DNA of 64,000 nt, from positions 124,001 to 188,000 of the forward strand of contig NZ_JAPNKC010000001.1 of NCBI RefSeq assembly GCF_026626705.1, in the 5' to 3' direction. Shown one piece after another: positions 34,613 through 43,202 of this stretch (the stretch's first letter is position 1; each line of letters opens with the position of its first letter). The notes beneath the pieces were generated by a model that had not been told where the DNA came from, did not search any database, and saw only the letters and a program-made list of their open reading frames with translations. Source of the DNA: Pyxidicoccus sp. MSG2. Lineage in GTDB: Bacteria; Myxococcota; Myxococcia; Myxococcales; Myxococcaceae. Made by a program: the position numbers and the translations under genes.

Positions 34613-36006
34613 GGCGGGTTCCCTGGACGGGCGGACGCGACGGAGTCGGCGACCACCTGGAGCTCCTCCTCCGCGAGACAACGGACGTCGAGGACCCCCT
34701 CGCCATCCGTGATCCTGCCAATAACCGGCACATCCCCGCTGCGCAGGCAGTCCAGGAATGTTTCCGGCCCCTGTAGGGTGAGGATGCAGGCAAAGGAAGG
34801 CAACCGGGCCAGCGGCATGGCGCCCCCGCCCACCTGTCCCTCCACGCCCTCCACCCGGGCACTCACGCCCCGCTCGGCCAGCAGGGCCTGGAGCCGCAGC
34901 GCGCGGGCGCGCAGCTCCTCCGGCCGCTGGGCAAGCAGCCTGTACGTGGGGACGGCCTGCGGCCGGCCATCCCGGTACAGCTCCAGGGTGGCCTCCAGCG
35001 CGGCCACCGTCATCTTGTCCACGCGCAGCGCCCGGGTGAGCGGGTGGGCCTTGATGCGCGCGAGCAGCGCCGCGCGCCCCACCACGATTCCCGCCTGAGG
35101 CCCGCCCAGCAGCTTGTCACCAGAGAAGGCGATGACGTCCGCCCCCGCCGCCACCGCCTGGGGCACCGTGGGCTCCCGCGTGAGCCCCTCCCCTTCCAGC
35201 GGCACCAGCGCGCCCGAGCCCAGGTCCTGGAACACAGGCACCCCGCGCTCGCGGCCGAGCGCCGCCAGTTCCGCCACGTCGACTTCCTCGGTGAAGCCCA
35301 CCATCGCGAAGTTGGAGCGGTGCACCTTCACCAACAGTCCCGTGTCCGGCCCCACCGCGCCGGCGTAGTCCGAGCGGCGGGTGCGGTTGGTGGTGCCCAC
35401 CTCCACCAGCTTCGCGCCGGACTGGCGCATCACGTCCGGTACGCGGAAGCCGCCGCCAATCTCCACCAACTCGCCGCGCGACACGATGCACTCGCGGCCG
35501 GAGGCCAGCGCCGCCAGCACCAGGAGCGCCGCGCCCGCGCAGTTGTTGACGACGAGCGCGTCCTCCGCGCCGGTGAGCGCGCGCAGCAGGCCGATGAGGG
35601 GCGCATAGCGGCTGCCGCGCTCGCCCTCGTCCAGGTCGTACTCGAGGTTGGAGTAGCCGCGTGCCACGGAGGCCACGCGGGCCACTGCCTCCGGGGCCAG
35701 CGGCGCGCGGCCCAGGTTCGTGTGCAGCACCACGCCGGTGGCGTTGAGCACGGGCCGCAGGTTGGGCGTGGCCAGCGTGCCCAGTGCGTCGCGGACGTCG
35801 GCGTCGTCGAAGGGGCGCGCCTCGCCCTGGAGCAGCCGGGCCCGCACGCGGTCCACCGCCAGGCGAAGCGCGGCGACGGCACGGGCCCGGGGGACTGTGG
35901 CCAGCAGCGGCTCCAGCGACGGGCGGCGCAGGAGCTGCTCGATGGAGGGGAGCCCGCGCAGGAGCACGTTCTTCCCACCATCCCCGCTGTTCGACGGTGC
36001 GCCCAC
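34609..36006 (-). CDS. selA: L-seryl-tRNA(Sec) selenium transferase
   Basis: The protein has 465 residues, the usual SelA length. This pyridoxal-phosphate enzyme turns Ser-tRNA(Sec) into selenocysteinyl-tRNA using selenophosphate. Visible family motifs are LNATGVVLHTNLGRAPL, YSNLEYDLDEGERGSR, VVNNCAGAA and the PLP Lys in AFSGDKLLGGPQAGI. The start is GTG. Its presence implies the organism makes selenoproteins, but selB, selC and selD are not in this window. The downstream HNH gene overlaps by four bases. Confidence 0.93.
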   Translation of the reverse strand: MGAPSNSGDGGKNVLLRGLPSIEQLLRRPSLEPLLATVPRARAVAALRLAVDRVRARLLQGEARPFDDADVRDALGTLATPNLRPVLNATGVVLHTNLGRAPLAPEAVARVASVARGYSNLEYDLDEGERGSRYAPLIGLLRALTGAEDALVVNNCAGAALLVLAALASGRECIVSRGELVEIGGGFRVPDVMRQSGAKLVEVGTTNRTRRSDYAGAVGPDTGLLVKVHRSNFAMVGFTEEVDVAELAALGRERGVPVFQDLGSGALVPLEGEGLTREPTVPQAVAAGADVIAFSGDKLLGGPQAGIVVGRAALLARIKAHPLTRALRVDKMTVAALEATLELYRDGRPQAVPTYRLLAQRPEELRARALRLQALLAERGVSARVEGVEGQVGGGAMPLARLPSFACILTLQGPETFLDCLRSGDVPVIGRITDGEGVLDVRCLAEEELQVVADSVASARPGNPP

Positions 36007-36061
36007 ACGCGGAGTCTAGGGGAGCCGGCGGGCGGGCGCCAATCGGGCGGGCAGAAGGCCG

Positions 36062-36105
36062 GAAAAGGAAAAGGCCCAGTCTCCTCGTGGGAGACTGAGC
36101 CTTTG
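36062..36105 (-). terminator. Rho-independent terminator of the cold-shock gene
   Basis: A strong hairpin (AAAGGC and AGTCTCC pairing with GGGAGACT and GCCTTT, four-base loop) is followed on the coding strand by a T-rich tract (CCTTTTCCTTTT). It lies about 35 bp after the cold-shock stop codon. Confidence 0.8.
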
Positions 36106-36138
36106 TACCGAACGCGTCAGTGCGCGTTCAGCGGGACA

Positions 36139-36342
36139 TCAGAGCGGGCGAACGTTCTGAGCCTGGAGCCCCTTGGGGCCGCGGGCCACATCGAACTCCA
36201 CCTTCTGCCCTTCCTGCAGGGAGCGGAAGCCCTGGGTCTGGATCGCAGTGTGGTGGCAGAAGAGGTCCTCGCCCCCGCCGTCCTGCGTGATGAACCCAAA
36301 GCCCTTCGCGTCGTTGAACCACTTCACGGTACCAGTCGCCAT
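36139..36342 (-). CDS. Cold-shock protein, CspA family
   Basis: This 67-residue single cold-shock domain binds single-stranded RNA or DNA. RNP1 is canonical (KGFGFIT). RNP2 reads DLFCHHTAI, where most family members have VFVHFSAI, so one aromatic side chain is exchanged for Cys/His. A very purine-rich leader (repeated GAAGAG) gives several possible ribosome-binding sites. The 5' region up to 36585 is non-coding and could hold the long leader typical of cold-shock genes. A strong terminator follows the gene. Confidence 0.93.
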   Translation of the reverse strand: MATGTVKWFNDAKGFGFITQDGGGEDLFCHHTAIQTQGFRSLQEGQKVEFDVARGPKGLQAQNVRPL

Positions 36343-36585
36343 TACTCTTCTCTTCTTCTTTCTCTTCCAGCCTCATGAATTGAGCTGGACGCCACGCCTG
36401 GTTCAGGTGCGGCCCCCGCCGTGTGCCACGTTTCTACGCGGTTGCATAGGGGGTTACACCGTCCCAGGTGCCCTTTTCTGTCAGGACCCGGACATAACAC
36501 GCTGTTTTGGAGCCTGATTCCGGACGATTTTCCTCTTCCTGCAACGCGTCATGGCCACCCGCACCGGGAGTGCCAGGAAGGGAGG
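36343..36585. other. Non-coding leader/promoter region of the cold-shock gene
   Basis: About 240 bp between the Slt70-type gene's stop and the cold-shock ATG. The minus-strand segment next to the gene is a long GA-rich stretch. I see no gene and no convincing promoter boxes. Confidence 0.5.
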
Positions 36586-38991
36586 CTACTTCGAGGCGCT
36601 CTTGAGGACGGGCAGCTTGGGGGCCCGGCCGTAGAGCAGCTGGTAGGTGTTGAAGGAGCGGAGCACACGCTTGATGTAGCCGCGCGTCTCGGAGATGGGG
36701 ATCTCCTCCACCCACGCGTCCAGCGGCAGGTCTGGCTTCTCCGAGCGCCACCGATTCACCGCGCCCGGGCCGGCGTTGTAGCTGCCCACCGCGTACGGCG
36801 TGTGCCCGTTGAACTTCTTCAGCAACCCGCCGAGGTAGTGCGCGCCCAGGCGGATGTTGAGGTCCGGCTGGAGCAGGCTGTCCACGGTGAAGCGCTTGAG
36901 CTTCAGCTCGCGCGCCACGTTCTTCGCCGTGGACGGCATGAGCTGCGTGAGGCCGAGCGCGCCCGCCCAGGACAGCGCCTTGGGGTCCAACGCGCTCTCC
37001 TCGCGCATCAGCGCCTGGAGCAGGTCCGGCTCCACGCCCGCGTCGGCGGTGTGCTTCTCGATGAGCTCACGGAAAGCGTTGGGATAGGCCACCTCCCACA
37101 CGACGCGCGTCTGCGGCGTAATCCGCCCGCTCAGGTCCTTGCGCAGCGCCAGCCGCGCCACCGCGTGCGCGGAGCGCTCGTCACCGGCCTCGTGCAGCAC
37201 CAGCACCAGCAGGCGGATGGCCTCCGCGGGCTGGTTGGCGCGGTTGACGGCAAGCAGCTCGGTGGCCACCGAGTCGACGAAGCCCAGGCGGTACAGCTCC
37301 ACGCCCGCCTTGAAGTGCGGGTCCTCGCCCATGGGGCCGGCGAACAGCGGCCAGGGGCTCGCGGCCTCGGGCACCTTGAAGATGTCGGGAGACACCTTCT
37401 CCAGCCGCGCCGGGTCCACCGTGGCCAGCTGCGAGCGCGCCATCAGCCCGTAGTAGGTGGCCGGGTGCTCCACGGAGAGCTTCTCGAAGAGCTCCGCCGC
37501 GCCCTGGATGTTGCCCTTCTCCTGCATCGTCCGGGCGCGCCAGTACCGCGCGCGCTCCACGTCGTAGCTCTCGTCCGCCTGGGCGAACTGCGCCTCGATG
37601 CGGTCCAGGAAGGACAGGCCGGAGTCCTCCACCCCGCTGGTGCGCGCAATCCAGTACGCCTTGAAGAGCGCCTCGCCGAGGAAGTCCCCCGCGGGGTACA
37701 GGCGCGCCAGCTCGTCCAGGCGGGCCATGGCCTCCTTGGGACGGCCCGTCTTCACGTACAGGTCCGCCGCGTAGAAGAGCCCGTCGTCCGCGAAGGTGTG
37801 GTCCGGGAAGTCCCGCGCCAGCCGCTCGTACGTCTCCGTGCCGCGCGCCTGGTCCACAATCGAGCGCGACGAGCCGAGCACGTACAGCGCGCGCGCCAGC
37901 AAGTCCTTGTCCTGGCACTTCTCCACCACCGGCGTCAGCACCTGGATGGCGCGCGTGTGCTGGCGCTCCTTGCGCTGGCCCTTGCCGTAGATGAAGTGCG
38001 CGCGGCAGGCGAGCGCGTCGGGGAGCTGGAGCTGCGCGAGCAGCGGCTCCAGCACGTCCAGACCCTGCTTGTTGCGGTGCAGTTCCACCAGCGCCTCGCC
38101 CCGCGACACCTTCGCGTCCACCGGGGCCTTCTGCCCCTTGAGGCGCTTCTCGGCCTGCTTCGCCAGGGGGGACAGCGGGTACGCGCCCCACAGGCGCCAC
38201 AGCGCGTCGCGCTCGGCGGCCTTGTCCTTCTTCTCCGCGGCGATGTCGGCGATGGCCATCAGCGCCTCGGCGCCCACGTTGCGCCCCCAGCTGGGCGCGG
38301 CGCGCGTGGTGAGCGGCTCCAGCGCGGCCATGGCACCCGCGGCGTCCTTCTTCTTGCGCAGCACGCGGGACAGCGCCAGCCGCGCGTCCACGTAGAGCTT
38401 CGACTCGGCGGGCACCTGCGTCAGCAGCGCCGCCGCCTCGTCGAAGCGGCGCAGCCCCTCGAGCGCCACGCCGCCATGGGTGAGGCAGCGGTCCTTCAGC
38501 GCGGGGTAGTCCGGCGCCAGCGCGGCGAACTCGGCCGCGGCGGCCTCGTCGTCTCCGGCGCGCACGGCGGACAGGGCGCGCAGGTAGCGCACCGGGGCGC
38601 TGTCACCCTCGCCCTTCAGCAGCTCACGGGCGCGCGTGTACTGGCCGCGGTCGAACGCGTCGCGGGCCTCCTTCTTCTTCCCGTCCGCGAAGTACGGGGA
38701 CAAGTCTTCCAGGCCGTAGCGGCGGCCGCGGTGCACCACGGGCGCGGGCGGCGCGGCGTTGGGGAAGGCCGGGTTGAGCACCTCCACGTAGCCCGGGGGC
38801 GCGGGGGCCTTCTCCGAGTCCGGCGGCGGAGAAAGCTCGGCCTCCGAGGGAGCACTGTCCGGACGCTGGGCGGGGGCCTCGGAGGCCTCGGCACCGGGGG
38901 CCTCGGACTCGGGCACCTGGGGAGCGGGAGCCTGCGCGGACATGAGCAGCGCGGAGGCGATGACGGCGACTTTGGAGAGATAGGGCTTCAT
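36586..38991 (-). CDS. Slt70-type lytic transglycosylase with TPR-like superhelix
   Basis: The protein has 801 residues. A signal peptide (cleavage after LLMSAQA) and a Pro/Glu linker lead into a roughly 500-residue alpha-helical solenoid with TPR-like repeats, as in E. coli Slt70 but longer. The C-terminal SLT domain (about 640-780) has catalytic Glu in ALMREESALDPKAL, GALGLTQLMPSTA and YAVGSYNAGPGAVNRW. It cleaves glycan strands in the periplasm. It is divergently placed from the histidine kinase gene. Confidence 0.9.
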   Translation of the reverse strand: MKPYLSKVAVIASALLMSAQAPAPQVPESEAPGAEASEAPAQRPDSAPSEAELSPPPDSEKAPAPPGYVEVLNPAFPNAAPPAPVVHRGRRYGLEDLSPYFADGKKKEARDAFDRGQYTRARELLKGEGDSAPVRYLRALSAVRAGDDEAAAAEFAALAPDYPALKDRCLTHGGVALEGLRRFDEAAALLTQVPAESKLYVDARLALSRVLRKKKDAAGAMAALEPLTTRAAPSWGRNVGAEALMAIADIAAEKKDKAAERDALWRLWGAYPLSPLAKQAEKRLKGQKAPVDAKVSRGEALVELHRNKQGLDVLEPLLAQLQLPDALACRAHFIYGKGQRKERQHTRAIQVLTPVVEKCQDKDLLARALYVLGSSRSIVDQARGTETYERLARDFPDHTFADDGLFYAADLYVKTGRPKEAMARLDELARLYPAGDFLGEALFKAYWIARTSGVEDSGLSFLDRIEAQFAQADESYDVERARYWRARTMQEKGNIQGAAELFEKLSVEHPATYYGLMARSQLATVDPARLEKVSPDIFKVPEAASPWPLFAGPMGEDPHFKAGVELYRLGFVDSVATELLAVNRANQPAEAIRLLVLVLHEAGDERSAHAVARLALRKDLSGRITPQTRVVWEVAYPNAFRELIEKHTADAGVEPDLLQALMREESALDPKALSWAGALGLTQLMPSTAKNVARELKLKRFTVDSLLQPDLNIRLGAHYLGGLLKKFNGHTPYAVGSYNAGPGAVNRWRSEKPDLPLDAWVEEIPISETRGYIKRVLRSFNTYQLLYGRAPKLPVLKSASK

Positions 38992-39098
38992 ACGCGGGGG
39001 CTAAGACCCTGGTTGATGCGCGCGGGCACGCCCCAGGACAACCGGGAGTGCATGGAAAATTTCCGGACGTGGACACAGGTTAGACTGTCCGCCTGCAC

Positions 39099-41339
39099 AT
39101 GGACATCCGGACTCAGAGCGCTCTGCTGGCATCCATCATCGGGCTCGCGCTCGGCGTGTCCATGTTGTTGCGGCCCGGACGACCGCGGGCCCTGACGCTG
39201 TATTCCGTCTTCGCCCTGACAGTCGCCGGGTACTACCTCTCCCTCTTCTTTCACAGCATCTTCCCCTCGGCCGACTACCCCTGGGCGTCGCGCATCGCCC
39301 TGGGCGCCACCGTCCTCGTGGCCTCCCTGGTGCCGGGCGCCGCGGTGGCCTTCTTCCTGGAGTTCCTGGGCGTCAGCAAGGGAACACACCAGGTCGGTCG
39401 GCGGCTCGCCGTGCTGTCCGCCTTCCTGGGACTCGCCGTGGCCGTCACCCCCCTCGCCGACAAGGAGTGGGCCCGGGTGGCCATCGGCATCTGGGTGGGC
39501 GGCGCGCTGCTGACCTCCGGTTCGTTGCTGGTCCACCGAGTTCGGACGACGGAATCGCGCATCGAGCAGCTGCGGCTGGCGTACCTGGCCATCGGCGCGG
39601 GGGCGGCCATCCTCTTCTCGGCGCTCGACTTCCTGGGGCGCTACGGGATTCCGTTCCCGACACTGGGGCCGGTCTTCTCCACGCTCTACCTGTTCTTCCT
39701 CGCGCAGACGCTGCTGCGGCTGCGGCTGATGGATTTGCATGAGCTGCTGGGGAAGATTGCGTCGCAGACGGTGCTGGCCGTCATCCTCGCGGCCGTCTTC
39801 ACGGTGCTGACGGCGTGGGTGGACGAGGACACGGGACTGTTCGTCTTCAACACGGTGGTGGCGGCCTTCGTGGTCCTCATCCTGTTGGACCCTCTGCGCG
39901 CCAAGGTGGAGGAGATGGTGGTGCGCATCTTCTTCCGCGAGCGCTTCGCGCTGCTCGACTCGCTGGGCACGCTGCGGGCGCGGATGACGAACGTGATTGA
40001 AATCTCGGAACTGGCGCGGCTGGTGCTGGACACGCTCCACGAGACGGGCCGCGTGACGCACGCGTCGGTGTACCTGCTGGCGGAGGACCGGCCCGGGTAC
40101 CGGCTGCTGGACTCGCGGGGCCCGCCGCCGGTCGCCTTCCTGGACACGGCGGTGGCGCGCGGCCTGCTGTTCGCCGCGGCGAGCGGGCAGAAGGCGGTGC
40201 TCCGCGAGAATGTGGAGCGGCGCGTCACCACCATGCGGATCCAGGCCGTGGAGGGCAAGCGCTACCGCGACGAGCTGAAGCGCCTCAACGACACGCGCGC
40301 GGCGCTGGTGCAGGTGAAGGCCGGTATCACCGTGCCTCTGATGGGCAATGACCGCGTCATCGGCTTCCTGAACCTGTGGGACGAGCGGGTGCCGGAGGCG
40401 TACGCGTCCGACGAGATTGCGCTGATTCTGGAAGTGGCCGAGCGGCTGGCGACGGTGCTGGAGAACTCGAAGCTGTACGAGAAGATTCGAGAGCGAGACC
40501 GTCTGGCGGCGCTGGGTGAGATGGCGGCCGGCCTGGCGCACGAGATTCGCAACCCGCTGGGGGCCATCAAGGGCGCGGCGCAGTGCCTGGACCCGAAGCG
40601 GCTGGGAGGCGAGGACGGCGAGTTCCTGGACGTCATCGTGGAGGAAGTGAACCGGCTCAACGGCGTGGTGACGGCGTTCCTCGACTACGCGCGGCCGATG
40701 AAGCAGAGCTTCGGGCCCACGGACCTGAACGAGGTGGTGACGCGGACGATGCGGCTCGTGCAGAACGACGTGCCGTCGAACATCTCCCTGGCGGTGGAGC
40801 TCGACTTGCAGTTGCACCGGGTGGACGGGGACGCGGAGCAGCTCAAGCAGGTGCTCATCAACCTGGTGCAGAACGCGGTGCAGGCACTGGGCACTCGCGA
40901 GGGGCGAATCACGGTGCGCACGGACAAGCCGGAGCGCTTCGGAGAGATTCGCAACGCGGGCGGCGAGTTCGTGGAGGTGCTGGTGTCCGATACGGGGCCT
41001 GGCATTCCGTCGGACCAGCATCAGCACATCTTCGTGCCGTTCTTCACGACGAAGCAGAAGGGCACGGGCCTGGGTCTGGCCATCTGCCAGCGCATCGTGA
41101 AGAACCACGGAGGGAGCATCTCCGTGCAGAGCAAGGTGAACGAGGGCACCACGTTCGTCATTCGCCTCCCTGCCCTGCCCCCGGAGCCGACCGGTGACGG
41201 TGTGCCCGCGGATGGAACGCCGGTGCCCGCCACGCGTCCGTCGCTGTCACTGCCCATCCCGGATGAGCTGCGGGACACGCCCAGGCCGCCGCCACCGGAG
41301 CCGGGCCGCAAGCGTGAGCGGCGGCGGCGCGCGGGGTAG
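39099..41339 (+). CDS. Membrane histidine kinase with GAF domain
   Basis: The protein has 746 residues. About eight membrane helices fill residues 1-270, followed by a GAF-like domain (about 300-450) and then a complete transmitter: H-box AAGLAHEIRNPLGAIKG, N-box QVLINLVQNAVQAL, G1 SDTGPGIP, F-box FVPFFTTK and G2 GTGLGLAIC. The basic Pro-rich tail is atypical. No response regulator lies next to it, so it is an orphan kinase, common in myxobacteria. The signal it senses is unknown. It ends 12 bp from the convergent TIG gene. Confidence 0.9.
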   Translation: MDIRTQSALLASIIGLALGVSMLLRPGRPRALTLYSVFALTVAGYYLSLFFHSIFPSADYPWASRIALGATVLVASLVPGAAVAFFLEFLGVSKGTHQVGRRLAVLSAFLGLAVAVTPLADKEWARVAIGIWVGGALLTSGSLLVHRVRTTESRIEQLRLAYLAIGAGAAILFSALDFLGRYGIPFPTLGPVFSTLYLFFLAQTLLRLRLMDLHELLGKIASQTVLAVILAAVFTVLTAWVDEDTGLFVFNTVVAAFVVLILLDPLRAKVEEMVVRIFFRERFALLDSLGTLRARMTNVIEISELARLVLDTLHETGRVTHASVYLLAEDRPGYRLLDSRGPPPVAFLDTAVARGLLFAAASGQKAVLRENVERRVTTMRIQAVEGKRYRDELKRLNDTRAALVQVKAGITVPLMGNDRVIGFLNLWDERVPEAYASDEIALILEVAERLATVLENSKLYEKIRERDRLAALGEMAAGLAHEIRNPLGAIKGAAQCLDPKRLGGEDGEFLDVIVEEVNRLNGVVTAFLDYARPMKQSFGPTDLNEVVTRTMRLVQNDVPSNISLAVELDLQLHRVDGDAEQLKQVLINLVQNAVQALGTREGRITVRTDKPERFGEIRNAGGEFVEVLVSDTGPGIPSDQHQHIFVPFFTTKQKGTGLGLAICQRIVKNHGGSISVQSKVNEGTTFVIRLPALPPEPTGDGVPADGTPVPATRPSLSLPIPDELRDTPRPPPPEPGRKRERRRRAG

Positions 41340-41351
41340 TGCCTCGCCTCG

Positions 41352-42284
41352 TCAGAAGAAGCGGATGATGTCGAAGTAGCGCGAAGCCGAGCCCGCCGCG
41401 TTGGAGGCCGTGAGCGTGTACCGCCCCGACGGCACCGAGGTCAGGTTGGACAGGACCAGGATGGCGCTGGAGGGATTGGGCACCGCGAGCGACAGGCCAA
41501 TCTGCGGCGACGACACGGAGTAGCCCGAGACGCTCGTGGGCAGGTTGTCTCCGCCGACGATGAGCTGCCGCGTCGGCCCGCTGTTGTCCGGGTAGATGAG
41601 GCTCGGGTCCAGGTAGCTGATGCTGGGCGCCCTGAGGGCCGTCGCGATGTAGACGGGCACCGAGGTGCTCCCGGCCTGGCTGGAGACCCGCAGCAGGTAT
41701 TGCCCCGGCGGCACGTTGGATGCGACGTAGAGCGGCAGACTCACGGAGGTGGAGCTGCCCGAGGGGAAGCCCGTCCCCGTGCCCAGCAGCGGCTGTCCGT
41801 ACTGGTTCGTGAGGGTGTAGCCGAAGGACAGCGGCAGGTTCATCCCGTAGATGGTGACGACCGTCGTCCCCGCGGAGAGCGTGCTGGGGTTGACGGAGCT
41901 GACGCTCGGCGCGCCGGCTGGCCAGACGACCTGCGCCTGGGACAGGTGCCGCGACGCCGTGGACTCGTCTCCATCCGGCAGCTCCATCCACGGGCCGAGC
42001 CCCTGCGCCACCCCGCTGTTGTCCGCCTGCACGCCCACGACCTGGACGCGCGCCTTCCCCGAAGCCGCCGCCGCGGACATCCACTCGTGCACGCCCGCCG
42101 GCAGGCCCTGCGCCAGTTGCAGTACCCGGCCATTCTCGAGGAGCAGGTTGACGTCGTAGGCGGAGAGCCCGTCGCCCGCTCCGTCGCTGTCCCAGCGTAC
42201 CCACATCGCCTTTCCGGGTGCCCCTGCCAGCTCCATCTCCTTCACCGAGACCTGGAGCTCCTTCTTCTGCTGATTCGCTTCCAT
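41352..42284 (-). CDS. TIG/IPT-domain protein
   Basis: The protein has 310 residues. There is no signal peptide at the ATG at 42284. The N-terminal 100 residues are a mixed domain (VSVKEMELAGAPGKAMWVRW); two immunoglobulin-like TIG domains follow (VSSVNPSTLSAGTTVVTIYG, ISYLDPSLIYPDNSG), ending in Phe-Phe. TIG domains bind protein or carbohydrate. The lack of a signal is odd for such domains, but a longer frame upstream adds no signal either. A palindrome sits 18 bp upstream of the start. Confidence 0.65.
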   Translation of the reverse strand: MEANQQKKELQVSVKEMELAGAPGKAMWVRWDSDGAGDGLSAYDVNLLLENGRVLQLAQGLPAGVHEWMSAAAASGKARVQVVGVQADNSGVAQGLGPWMELPDGDESTASRHLSQAQVVWPAGAPSVSSVNPSTLSAGTTVVTIYGMNLPLSFGYTLTNQYGQPLLGTGTGFPSGSSTSVSLPLYVASNVPPGQYLLRVSSQAGSTSVPVYIATALRAPSISYLDPSLIYPDNSGPTRQLIVGGDNLPTSVSGYSVSSPQIGLSLAVPNPSSAILVLSNLTSVPSGRYTLTASNAAGSASRYFDIIRFF

Positions 42285-42301
42285 GTGTGCCTCGCTTCCG
42301 C

Positions 42302-42322
42302 GGACCTGGGACATCCAGGTCC
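42302..42322. promoter_or_regulatory. Perfect 8-5-8 inverted repeat between divergent genes
   Basis: GGACCTGG, five bases, CCAGGTCC, located 18 bp before the TIG-protein start and about 60 bp before the divergent zinc-ribbon start. It may be an operator controlling both genes or a leader hairpin. Confidence 0.5.
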
Positions 42323-42380
42323 TCACATGGCTGCTACGAGGCGGTATTGGAGGTGGATGCGGGTCCTGTAGGCTCGCGCC

Positions 42381-43049
42381 ATGAGCGCCTGCCCCTTCTG
42401 CCAGACGACCATGCGGTCCACCTTTCTCGGCGGCCTGCCTCGCGAGGAGTGCGGCGACTGCGGGGCCGTCTGGTTCGAAGGCGAGGCGCTCTCCAAGGTG
42501 ATGGGAGGCTCCGTCTCGGACGCGCTGGTGCGGCGCGCGAAGGGCCACCCCGGCATCTGCAAGGGCTGCAAGGCGAAGCTCCAGTACGTGCCGAGCTGTC
42601 CCGACTGCGGCGCGCAGGCCCCCACGTGTCCGAGCTGCGGCCACGCTCCGCTGCCGGTGGTGGAAGCGTTGGGCGTTGCTGTCGAGGTGTGCTCCGACTG
42701 TGCCGGCGTGGCGCTGGACCCGGGTGAGCTTCAGCAGCTCCAGCGGGCCGCCGAGACGTATCGCAACGAGCCGCTCGACGTGCGTCCCAAGGTGCGGCTC
42801 GGCGTGGTGCAGGCGTGTACCGAGTGCAAGCGCGGGCTCAAGCCGAAGTACGGCTTCGTGTGGGAGGAGCGGCTCTACTGCGGAAGCTGCGCGCCCGACG
42901 GCTCCGTGCCCTTCTCCGAGGAGCTGGCGAAGGCCACACCCAGCGAGGCGTCCTCCGTGCCACAGACCCCCGGGTACAAAGCCGGCATACGCGAGGATGC
43001 CACCGGCTCCGCCTTGACGTGGTTGTTCTCGCGCGTGTTCGGACGTTGA
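42381..43049 (+). CDS. Multi-zinc-ribbon protein
   Basis: The protein has 222 residues. At least four zinc-knuckle pairs are visible: CPFC and CGDC (a TFIIB-like ribbon), CKGC, CPDC/CPSC, CSDC, then CTEC and CGSC. TFIIB-type zinc ribbons of this kind occur in small bacterial proteins of unknown role. There is no signal or membrane helix, although the C-terminus (LTWLFSRVFGR) is amphipathic. It is divergent from the TIG gene across a palindromic region. Confidence 0.72.
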   Translation: MSACPFCQTTMRSTFLGGLPREECGDCGAVWFEGEALSKVMGGSVSDALVRRAKGHPGICKGCKAKLQYVPSCPDCGAQAPTCPSCGHAPLPVVEALGVAVEVCSDCAGVALDPGELQQLQRAAETYRNEPLDVRPKVRLGVVQACTECKRGLKPKYGFVWEERLYCGSCAPDGSVPFSEELAKATPSEASSVPQTPGYKAGIREDATGSALTWLFSRVFGR

Positions 43050-43057
43050 AGCACGCG

Positions 43058-43070
43058 TGACAACCTGTCA
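43058..43070. promoter_or_regulatory. Inverted repeat TGACA-N3-TGTCA, candidate activator site
   Basis: A perfect 5-3-5 palindrome about 90 bp upstream of the sigma-54 promoter of the gspC pair. A second TGACA...TGTC pair with wider spacing lies at 43090-43109. Their position suits an enhancer-binding protein. Confidence 0.5.
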
Positions 43071-43147
43071 TCCGCTCGCGCGGACTCCGTGACAGCGGGT
43101 CGTGTTGTCTGCTCCCGCTGACGACGTCGCTCCTCTGGGTGCGATGG

Positions 43148-43163
43148 TGGCATCGTGCTTGCT
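43148..43163 (+). promoter_or_regulatory. Sigma-54 promoter of the tandem gspC-like genes
   Basis: TGGCAT, five bases, TTGCT with exact 12-bp GG-to-GC phasing. The predicted start of transcription (about 43174) leaves a 29-base leader carrying a GAGAGGAG ribosome-binding site before the ATG. Confidence 0.7.
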
Positions 43164-43202
43164 CATGTCCGTCGTGTCTCTGAACCGAGAGGAGCCACGA
43201 CG

